61,804 bases of DNA from Conoideocrella luteorostrata (lineage: Eukaryota > Ascomycota > Sordariomycetes > Hypocreales > Clavicipitaceae). This document shows positions 53,303 through 61,804 of this stretch, one piece after another. The position numbers and the translations under genes were made by a program. The first letter of the stretch is position 1, and every line of letters begins with the position of its first letter. Under the pieces are notes generated by a model that had not been told where the DNA came from, made no database searches, and was given only the letters and a program-made list of their open reading frames with translations. The stretch covers positions 1 through 61,804 of the forward strand of contig JASWJB010000264.1 of assembly GCA_032433595.1 (NCBI GenBank). The letters run 5' to 3'.

Positions 53303-54350
53303 ATGAGTCCTCAACAGCATGGCGATTTCACCATGACTGTGCTAGGCTGCGGTAAGTACGCTCAATGATCCCGGTCTCCAATCGTGTTTCTTATAAGATT
53401 GAATAGGCACTATGGGAATTGCCATTCTCAATGGCATTCTCACTTCTCTTGCTGAGATCAACGGCCCTCGACCACTCCAATCCCCATCATCAGGAACTTC
53501 AACCCCAGGAGAGGAACGGCCACAGTCCCTACCAACACGATTTATCGCTTGCGTCCGCAGTGCCGAAAGCGCCAAGAGAGTCAAATCCGCTTTGTGGGAG
53601 CATTCATCCATTGTCAAGGTTGTTCAAAACGACAATCTTGCCGCTGTCCAGCAAGCCCAGGTTGTACTTCTCGGATGCAAACCGTACATGGTTAATAATG
53701 TTTTGGGCCAGCCCGGGATGGCAGATGCTTTGAAGGGCAAGCTCCTCATTAGTGTGTGTGCTGGCATCACCGCAGACCATATGGAGATTGCTCTGCACGG
53801 ATCGGTTCCCACGACCAACCCGAATGAAGATGGTCGATGCCGAGTTGTTCGGGCCATGTGCAACACTGCTGCCCTCATTCGAGAATCCATGACAGTCATT
53901 GGCATCAGTGAACCTCCCTTGCCTCCTAATTCCAAGGCTCTGGTCACCTGGATATTCAAGCGTATCGGTGACGTGGTATACCTTCCATCGAACAACATGG
54001 ATGCCTCTACCGCCCTGTGCGGGTCCTCACCTGCCATGTTCGCCTTGATGCTGGAGGCTGCCATTGATGGGGCTGTGGCTATGGGTCTGCCCCGTGCTGA
54101 AGCCCAAAGAATGGCAACACAGTCCATGCGAGGAACCACTGGTCTGGTGCAGAGTGGCGAGCACCCTGCTCTTCTCCGAGAGAAGGTCTGCACTCCCGGC
54201 GGATGTACCATTGGTGGCCTTCTTGTCCTGGAGGAAGGCCGAGCACGAGGAACTATTTCTCGAGCTATTCGCGAGGCGACGGTAGTTGCTAGCCAGCTTG
54301 GCAAAGGTGTGCAGGGAGTTAATGGAACTAGATTCAACACTACTGGTTGA
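53303..54350 (+). CDS. Pyrroline-5-carboxylate reductase
   Basis: Two exons (53303-53351 and 53407-54350) encode 330 aa. The 55-nt intron lies inside the dinucleotide-binding motif; splicing rebuilds MTVLGCGTMGIAILNG, the Rossmann GxGxxG. The C-terminal dimerisation domain carries GSSPAMFALMLEAAIDGAVA and the signature CTPGGCTIGGLLVLEEG. The enzyme reduces pyrroline-5-carboxylate to proline with NAD(P)H, the last step of proline synthesis (Pro3 in yeast). The cysteines in CTPGGC replace the Ser/Thr seen in many homologues, but the glycines are kept. A Ser/Pro/Gly-rich insertion at about residues 35-50 is probably a surface loop. Confidence 0.94.
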
Positions 54351-54656
54351 AGGACAACAAGGAAGTTAAGCGACGAGACAGTCTTTTGCCAAATTTACTT
54401 AGGGTAGAGCCTCCAATTAAAAAATACCAAGGTTTTGTGAAACAGTCTCACGTAGATGGCTGCATCAGTGGTTTTGATCGTCAAAATTTATAGCTCTGGA
54501 AAAAATAAAAAACAATCATATCCCTTGATTATCCTAACGCCAGTCGAGACACCATAGTACAGATGCTTTATCCTTCTCCCAGCATCCACAAGGTGCATGC
54601 ACACGCCTCCCGTGCGCCTCTACTTTTTTCTTTTCGCGTAACGTAAGTTAAACACC
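54351..54656. other. Convergent intergenic spacer, 306 bp
   Basis: This is the 3' region of P5C reductase and of Hat1, AT-rich with AATAAAA near 54505. Nothing else is seen. Confidence 0.5.
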
Positions 54657-56205
54657 CTACGCTCTCGCTTTTTTGCTTGAGCTCTCAGGCTCGGTGTCAT
54701 CAAGTTTGCGCTTACCATTTGACTCCCCCCGGCTGTGCCTCACAAATCTTTCATGGGCGGCCAGAAGCCGAGCGTATTCCAGCTCGACGCCTGTAAAAGC
54801 CTCATGAAGTTTGTCAATTCGCTCGGCTGGTTCCATCTGAGCCAATGCTTCTTTGTTGTGTCTGTACAATCTTTTCTTGACAATTAATTGCCAAAGCTTT
54901 TCCAGGTTCTTGTCTTCCTTGGTTGGTGTTGGGCGTGGATCATCCATTGCCATGGTTGATCGTACTGAAGTAGGTAGCTGGGACATCAAATACATTTCCA
55001 GCACTCGAGAAAACTGCCTAGGAGCAATCTTTGCTTTTTGGCGGATATTTTGAAGCTTCTCCTCTCCAAGTATCAATTTCGGGACAGGGCCTTTTCGAGG
55101 GATTACGACGGAGGAGTCTAATTTGAGTTCGCTGAATTCGGAAATCGTCTTGAGATAAGTGAGATCACAAACATCGCGCAAGTCGTCGAACTCTTCATTA
55201 GGATTCTCAACAGTGAATTCATAAGTTTGCTTGTGCTCATGGTAGTGTCGAAAGATCGATTTGTACAACTTGGCTCCAAGACCCTTGCCTTGAAACGGTG
55301 GCAAGATGACAAACTGTGATAGTCTGCTTCTGCAAGGAAGTGTGGCTAAGTCAAGGTTGCCTTCAGGCAACTCCCAGTCGTCTCCTTCCCGTGGTGGAGT
55401 TAGGGATCGCCCGAAGTGGAAAAACCGATAGACAGTGGAATATCCGACAAAAACGTAGGATTTCTTGTTTGGCTCATCCATAGACTTTTGTGTGCGGTAG
55501 AGGGAGAACAGAGTCCAGCGGTCTGCGTCGGACAAGTCTTGATTTGACGAGTCGGACTCGGGGCTCTGGCCTATGTACGAGCCGCCCTCAATGAATAGAG
55601 GTATTAGAATCTGGAGGCGACGGTTCAGTTCCATGACTGCTTCATCGGCCAAACTGCCCCGCCAAATTTCATATTGTCCGTCCGAACCGTCAATCCTCTC
55701 ATGAAGCCGGCCGGGAGGAGACCACTTGTCGCCAAGCTGCTGAGCGCTGCTCTCGAAGTCAGAGTTTTCTAAGAAAGCAACTTCAACGGGTTAGCATGCA
55801 GCGTTATAGGCGATTACCGGTAAATTTACCTCTGGGTAAATGACCCCCCTGACGCAGAACAGTTCTGATTTTTGTAGGTTCCTCAACACCAGCTGGTGGT
55901 ATCAATTTCTTGCTGTAGGTGACATCCACATGCGGGCGCATGTCATTTGCTCGGTATCGCAAGCTGATCTTCAAGTCTTTGTAGCCAAATATTCTCTCAT
56001 CGTCGCCGAAAATAGGATATGTAAACTTGGGATGGAAAGTATCGACAAGTTGAAGCCCAGATTTTGAGGGCGAAACGAGGCTCACGCTGAGCGCATCGTT
56101 GGAATCGACCAGCCCTACACAGTTCATTAGCCTAGCCGTCAACGAAATTTTCGCATCAAAATTCAAAGTCATCCTACAGTCAGCGAGATCAGGTAGAGCA
56201 GCCAT
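54657..56205 (-). CDS. HAT1: Histone acetyltransferase type B catalytic subunit
   Basis: Three exons (56205-56178, 56114-55830, 55768-54657) encode 474 aa. Removing intron 1 (63 nt, no in-frame stop) gives PDLADWLVDSNDALSVSLV, the family's N-terminus. Intron 2 (61 nt) separates GGHLPR from ENSDFESSA. The Hat1 N-terminal domain includes FHPKFTYPIFGDDERIFGY. The GNAT fold follows, with the acetyl-CoA loop QFVILPPFQGKGLGAKLY. A helical C-terminal region ends in a Lys/Arg-rich, nuclear-localisation-like tail. Hat1 acetylates newly made histone H4 on Lys5 and Lys12 together with the Hat2 chaperone before chromatin assembly. The gene is divergent from the LMBR1-type gene, 397 bp away. Confidence 0.93.
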
Positions 56206-56602
56206 GATGAACACCGTTAAATTTAAGAATAGCCAAGGGGTAGAAATCCCAATCCGTTTTCGATCCAAGGTTTGTTGAGGTAGGAGTTGTGGTGGATGAT
56301 GGATGCTGAGACGCGCTGGCGCACGCCCTCTACGCGGGTTGCTCGCGAATCAATTAAACCCGTCAATGCGGAGTCCTCCGAAGTTCATTTTCACATTCTG
56401 GCCCCACATTTCAGACACCAATTATGGTTCGGTACAGCAGCACCTGTGGGAACTAACTAAGGGAATGTTGATGCCAGGGGCGATGCTAGGGGCGACGCAG
56501 GCTAGAAAGTTGTCCCGTACAATCTATTCCGTACATCTTCAACATACGGCTAGTCCCTACAGCGCTCGACGCCTGCATGGACTCCTTCATGGGCATATCA
56601 TC
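56206..56602. promoter_or_regulatory. Divergent promoter region HAT1 / LMBR1-type gene
   Basis: A 397-bp spacer lies between the two starts. The plus-strand frame stays open upstream to 56303, but the added sequence is not protein-like. No specific binding site is assigned. Confidence 0.5.
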
Positions 56603-58758
56603 ATGGTTCATATCACCAGCAGTGCCGCTCCGGTCGGATCTATAGTATTTTCTATCGTCGTGCTGCTCATCATATCCATCGTTACGCTACTGATCTTGCG
56701 CTACTATCTCCCATTACGAACCACGCCCGGGTTCTATCTTGTCCCGATATTTTTCGCCCTGTGGCTTCCCTCAATAGCCGTTCTTCTCGTACCTATAGAC
56801 TTGGCTTCCAGCGCGGTCACCGGCGACGAGGCTAGTAGGGGAATATGGCTGCCAGAGCGACTCATATTGGTGTCGTGGAGGATTACTTATTGGCTTACCT
56901 TTGTGTTAACCTGGTATGTGGCCATTGCGACTTCGCCTCTCTCGTGACGGCAAGCTGATGATTTGCTAGGTTCATTCTACCCATTCTAGGTGAATACTCC
57001 GATGCGGGCTACCATGAGCCGAATGACAAGCTTCGATACTCCCTCCGACAAAATGCGCAGTTTTACGCCATAGTGTTGGGAGCTAGTGCACTTGGCTTAG
57101 TGTACGTATTCATTGCATATCGGCCCTCGCTTGGATCGCTCAAGGGTCTTATCATGACTCTTGCTTACTGCTGGGGACTTGTCCTGGCCATTTATCTCAT
57201 GGGCCATGGTCTCGTCTCGATCCCAAGACGAATGATTCGCAATGCCAGCATAAGTGGCAGACTAAGACGATTGCAAACTCAAGCGCCTAAGGTTCATGAG
57301 CATATGGAGGATACACTGATCACTCTCGAAGAAGTTGAAGCTCAAGTTGCGGATCTCGGTCGACGCAAAACAGGTACTGCACTAGATTTCCAGGAATGGA
57401 TCGAGGAACTGCAAGATATGGCCAACGTCTTGCCCACACAACCTCTCCCCACTGTGGGCATCTCTGCAGCTCCAAATCGCAGCGTTCCAACCGTCATCAC
57501 TGAGAAATACTTGGCTGAATTAAGCCGCCGTCTCGTTCGTGCCCGCCATGCTAGGTCGCGATATGTCGATGGGTGGACTAGACTGGTGCAAGAAGCCGGG
57601 GAAATGCAAGCAATTTTAGACTCGGCTGCGTCCAAGCAGCTGAATCTTGGGCACGCGTCACCACATGCAAGAGCCTGGGACAGAATGAATATCCTTACCC
57701 CTAATACCAGATATCTTTGCTACTACTACATCGTTCCTTATGCTCATGTAGCATTTGGCCTTTTCTTGGCTTTAGCGTCTGCCTGCGTTGTCTGGTCCGA
57801 GTTGGTGCGGTACACATTTCCGCGCCTTTCTGTCGTCCGGCTCAGCGTCGTACATCACTGGGTGGGAGAGAAACCAGAAGTTGGCTTTGCGGGACAAGTC
57901 GTGTCTGCGTTTTGGATTTGCTACATGTGTGCTGCGGCATTTCTCTCAATGACCGAGGTCAAAGTTTGGCGCGGACGGGCGTTGGTGAAACGGAACACGG
58001 CCTACGAGTCGGCATTCTGGTATTCAATGCAGCTTGCTAAACTCACTATTCCTCTATCGTACAACTTCATGACTTTTCTGTCTAAAGAGGTGTATGAGAA
58101 GACTGTTTTCTACAAGTTCCTGGGCCAGTTAATCGAGAATACCGCCCCTGGCCGATGGTTCGATGATCTTTTCCCTATTGTAGTTCTTTTCCCCGTTGTG
58201 GCAACTTTGTTCGGGTTGTATGGAAGAGTCAGGCGTGTGTTTGTCGGCATGGACGTTATAGAAGACGACGATGAGAACGCGCCTACATATGGCACTGGAT
58301 CTTGGAGGGAGGGCCGTGATTTGATTGATCGGGAGCTGGGAGGCACGACAACTTACCGACGGCGAGGAGATACAGCCGCGAGGGTGGGACCAAGTAGCGG
58401 CGGTGGTGCTGCAGGCAGGGCAGCTCCCACCCTGTCTATTCCTGCTGCCAGAGACACTGCAGGGTCACCAAGTCGATCACCAATTCCTTCCGCTAACTCA
58501 CGTCGTCCTGGCCAGCCATCGCGTGTTTCGATTGCGGATGAAGTTCCCGAAGACGACAATATATTCCAAATTCTTGGTAGCCGGGTGAAGAACACATTTG
58601 ACACCATTGAAGCACCCAAGTGGTTCCAGGATATAGGGCAAGGAATCAAAAAGCCAAAATGGATGGGCGGAGAAAACGGGGACAACACCGCAGGCACCCG
58701 TCAAGATAACTCGGACATTAGACGATGGTTTGGCGGCGATGGGCAAATTCATTTGTAA
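56603..58758 (+). CDS. LMBR1-domain multi-pass membrane protein
   Basis: Two exons (56603-56913 and 56970-58758) encode 699 aa. The 56-nt intron has a GTATGT donor and a TTGCTAG acceptor; splicing gives VLTWFILPILGEYSDAGYHE. About nine transmembrane segments are visible. The first are IVFSIVVLLIISIVTLLIL and FYLVPIFFALWLPSIAVLL, and the last group spans the region of PIVVLFPVVATLFGLYGRV. A cytosolic coiled-coil-like loop lies between residues about 215 and 350 (EDTLITLEEVEAQVADLG). The tail of about 150 residues is Ser/Pro-rich. This matches LMBR1 domain-containing protein 2-type proteins. The family's biochemical role in fungi is not established; animal relatives act as membrane receptors or signalling adaptors. 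Confidence 0.88.
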
Positions 58759-59248
58759 ACTTTCTTTAGATATACTCGGCATAGCGCATGTGGGCAACCT
58801 ACTTGTGATTTTCTTTTTTTTTGGAGTACTGGCAGTGATGAGGATAAGTCCAGCATCGATCGACTATGCATGGTTCTGGCGTTGGCAACTTTAATTATAG
58901 GCTCTTGCGGTATAGACCCCAGTTCTAGAATGCTTTAAATATCAGCAATCACATCTACATTTTGTGTATAATAGTCAAGCATATGTGCGATCTGTTCTAA
59001 GTCTGTAATATAGAGTAACGGATTCGGTATGTATGCTCGTTAATCGTAAGTCATAAAGGCAATGCATGTATGTACATGAAAGCAAGTCATGGTCATGATA
59101 ACAGGTTTCCTTTTTTCCTTTTTCTGACCCCTGTTTACTTTTGTCCAATGCCCTCCCTCATCTACCTCTACAGCAGCAGAGCAGCTGCTTTCAATCCCCC
59201 ATCCCAACCAACAAAAAAAAAAACGTTTCGCCAGCGTTCCCCGAGACA
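58759..59248. other. Convergent intergenic spacer, 490 bp
   Basis: This is the 3' sequence shared by the LMBR1-type and CorA-like genes. It has T-rich runs (58812-58820) and an A-run (about 59212-59223). No gene is supported. Confidence 0.5.
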
Positions 59249-61437
59249 TTATGGCCGAGGCGGCGAACTAAGAGAATTCCAGGTATGAGCCTTACTCATA
59301 GTCCTCTTCCTTAAGTGAAACATAATATCTTTCTCCATCTTGTCAATGTTCTGCTCCAGGTCCTCATCGTCCTTGGCGTACTGAGCCTCACGGCGACGAT
59401 CGAACCACAGCCATATGGCTACAATAGAGGCCGTAATAGGAATAGTCACAGCAAAGTAGATCCACAAGCTTACGGACACTGGATGGGCGGCTGTAAAGAT
59501 TTTTTTTCAAACCATGAGCATTTAGTTGTGGAAGTATTAAATGAATGTTAAAAACAGGGAAACAGGGAGGGTGGTAATTTCAAGATAGTGGATGGAAATG
59601 ATGTGATGATGTATTGTGATGTGGACTTACATTCTTGAAAGTTGAAAAACGTCATGCTAAACACAGAGGCGAGGTACGTCCCGGGGAGAAAGAGGGTTCC
59701 CATGAGGGAGATGGTTTTCATGGCGGTACTGTCTCGTTTACTTGCGTGGGCGATGCGGCGCTGCTCTCCGGCGATTTCGAGATTGAGTCTCGCTTCGCGC
59801 TGGGACATGATGTTGTATAACTGCTCTTTTCGTCAGCAACACCCTAGACTCATGCTTCGGTTCCTTGAAACAGAATAAACACCCTAACCCCCATCCCCCT
59901 TGCCTGTAGCGCGGGATAAGAGTTGGGAACTTAGTATAACTTACCGCCTCCCGCTGGACCTTCAACCTCTCCAGCGTGGTGTGGATGTAATTCTCCAATC
60001 CCTTGAGCTTGGCTTTATAAAACTCCAACCGTGCCGCCATACTTCTGTGCAGCTTGTCAATCTCCTTGAGGTGTGCCCTCTCCACCGCGTCTCCCAACAC
60101 TGCTCCTACTCTGCCCACGCCGCCGCCACCGCCCATTGTCTCTCTATCCATCATGGCGCTTTTGAACCTCTCCATAGCCTTGTCCATCTCGTCCGCCAGC
60201 GCCAAGTACGCCTGCGGCCTCTTCCACATGACATGTCCATGGCACTCTACTAGATCGCGATTCAGGCCATCTACCTCCAGGAGCCCATCTTGGAAATACT
60301 GCTCATGCTCTTCGACCTCGTTGCGCAAGCTAACGGCGTTTTCCAGCCGGCGCAGCCAATCCCGTGCGTCGCGCTGCTTCTGGTCATTCGCAGGGGACAA
60401 ATCGTAGGAGAGGATAATGACGGGGAGGAGCATCGGGTGCCCGATCTGCGCGGAGCAGGCGCGCATGTGATGCAGCGCCGAGACAATGTCCGAAGAGGGT
60501 GTGCCTTTGATGAAGCCCGTCGTGATGGAGGTTTTGAAGGAATACGAGAGCATCAATTCCCAGCCGCGAGTTTTGCCTTTCTTACGGACGTCTGATTTCC
60601 GATGAATGATTTCTATAAAACAGTGTTAATAAATTGGAGTTGAACGATGGTTCCAACAAATGGAGAATTGGGGAGGGCGCCTTTCATGCCCCCTTTTTAT
60701 GAGGTGAGGGTAACTACAACGCACGCAAGTGAGGATCCTCATCGTCCTGATCAAATGAACACCAGAAGAACGGTCCGACGGTGGAGGTCGTTTCGATTCC
60801 CCGAAATGGCAACTTCATCACCCTCACCATGGCTGCGTATGAGTCCTTAGGCAGTGAGAGCACCTTCGGCATGAATGTATCCTTGTCCTTGGCATTCTTT
60901 TGCACACTGCAGGTTGTTAGCCCTCCTCTTCTGTGTCAACAATGACGCCCGTCTTGATCGCATCATCCGACAAGGATGAAGCTGCTAACTACACGGCACA
61001 TCAAAACACTCACATCAGCCGAATGCCACTCAACACCTTCGTTCCTTCACGTAAATTATCCGGTGGCGCAAACGCACCCTTTGAAAAGATCAGTCTCGGA
61101 TCTGAACACCCCATGAGGATGTTGGTTTTTGAGTCAAGCAAAACTCACCCGTCGGTGCAAAAAATTGTCAAACTCATCAGCCGTCAGCGGATGCTCCTCA
61201 CTTGAGTTATAAAATGGATCCTAGGCGCAGGTTAGCTCTCGTCCACATTACTCCCACCACGAGTGACCAAGTGACCATCCCATCTGGCCCAATTGCGGCT
61301 CAATCATAAGAAGTCACGAACAAATAGTGATAAAAGTAAGGAGTACGAACCGAGTAATTGAAAATTTCCATATAGTTCGTCGCCTCTTCCACAGTCCGGC
61401 ACTCGTCCACATAATACCGGAACATGTAGTCGTCCAT
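59249..61437 (-). CDS. CorA-like Mg2+ transporter family protein
   Basis: Seven exons (61437-61351, 61220-61145, 61101-61014, 60906-60725, 60612-59945, 59820-59631, 59490-59249) encode 510 aa. Junctions read NYSDPFYNS, HRRVNPRLIFSKG, GIRLIVQKNAK, DPHLQIIHRKSDV, VQREALYNIMSQRE and NFQESAHPVS. The long helical cytosolic part (KLHRSMAARLEFYKAKLKGL) and two C-terminal membrane segments (about 403-425 and 437-460) are the CorA layout. The usual GMN selectivity motif after the first helix is absent (FSMTFFNFQE), as in many fungal CorA-like relatives, so magnesium transport is not assured. Intron 2 needs a weak GTTTTG donor; the GTGAGT donor 4 nt upstream would shift the frame. The C-terminal end may contain a further unspliced segment. 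Confidence 0.82.
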
Positions 61438-61804
61438 CTTGGCTATCTAAATTGATGCTGCCCCGCATGAAAAACGATGGGGGAATTGCCAAGAATGAGC
61501 TTAACACAACGATGTTGCTTAGTCCCAAGACGCTGCACTCCAAATCCTTTCTCACAGCGGATTTCAGAGAAGACGAGATGAACCAATTGATCGACAAATG
61601 ATGAAGAGGCACGGTTCGGGAGACGGCCGAGAACTACACTCGCTCTGCTCTGGGTAAAATTTAAACAAGTATTGCGCTAACGTCGCCCACCCCACCACCG
61701 ACCACCCCCCTCAACCGACCACCTTTTCTAGTCATTTCAACGCGAAATAGCCCACATTCCAACCGCGATTTCTCGTGCAATTATATTGCTATTAATATAA
61801 TAAT
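61438..61804. other. Upstream region of the CorA-like gene, to the window edge
   Basis: This is 367 bp of upstream sequence, pyrimidine-rich around 61680-61730 and AT-rich at the edge. No gene or repeat is seen. Confidence 0.45.

Noticed and set aside
1..61804. CRISPR arrays, rRNA or prophage features
   Set aside because: None seen. Intron-bearing genes and fungal families show this is a eukaryotic nuclear genome.

Overview
This window is nuclear DNA from a filamentous ascomycete (Pezizomycotina). The gene set, the short introns (54 to about 134 nt, many with CTAAC or CTGAC branch points) and the RIP-like transition differences between repeats fit a Sordariomycete, most likely Hypocreales. 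The genus cannot be fixed from the sequence alone. Sixteen protein-coding genes are well supported. Two further ORFs are weaker: one small conserved-looking protein and one doubtful ORF.

Layout, left to right: an RRM RNA-binding protein (31-1143, +); a DMT/SLC35C2-like transporter (3766-1832, -); a nested repeat island with three LTR copies (5458-7541); a RING/zinc-finger/SH3 protein (10469-7559, -); mitochondrial enoyl-CoA hydratase (12098-11163, -); a type II NADH dehydrogenase (15093-13534, -); the SSU-processome HEAT protein Utp10 (22146-16602, -); an IAH1-like SGNH esterase (23188-24205, +); an unrecognised Ser-rich protein (25636-27543, +); an isochorismatase-family hydrolase (28827-27883, -); a second repeat island with a broken pogo-type transposase (29558-30675); a kinase/HAD/uracil-phosphoribosyltransferase fusion (33262-31244, -); a small unknown protein (34254-33808, -); a MITE cluster (34365-35043); the giant midasin gene (50616-35722, -); mitochondrial bL12 (50931-51545, +); the Ctk3 subunit of CTDK-I (52808-51904, -); pyrroline-5-carboxylate reductase (53303-54350, +); histone acetyltransferase Hat1 (56205-54657, -); an LMBR1-type membrane protein (56603-58758, +); and a CorA-like transporter (61437-59249, -).

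Most genes are housekeeping: ribosome assembly (Utp10, midasin), mitochondrial function (bL12m, enoyl-CoA hydratase, NDH-2), transcription and chromatin (Ctk3, Hat1), proline synthesis, and membrane transport. They do not form an operon or a biosynthetic cluster. Several pairs are divergent and share short upstream regions (midasin/bL12m, Ctk3/P5C reductase, Hat1/LMBR1).

The accessory content lies in the spacers. It includes a solo LTR with a 5-bp target duplication, whose empty site is visible in a second repeat copy 23 kb away. There are also two copies of one MITE (one missing its left terminal repeat), other hairpin elements, and a recurrent TACTCCGTACGGAGTA-type palindrome. I found no tRNA, rRNA or CRISPR array. 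Nothing here amounts to a clearly undescribed multi-gene system. The most unusual coding feature is the three-domain nucleotide-metabolism fusion.
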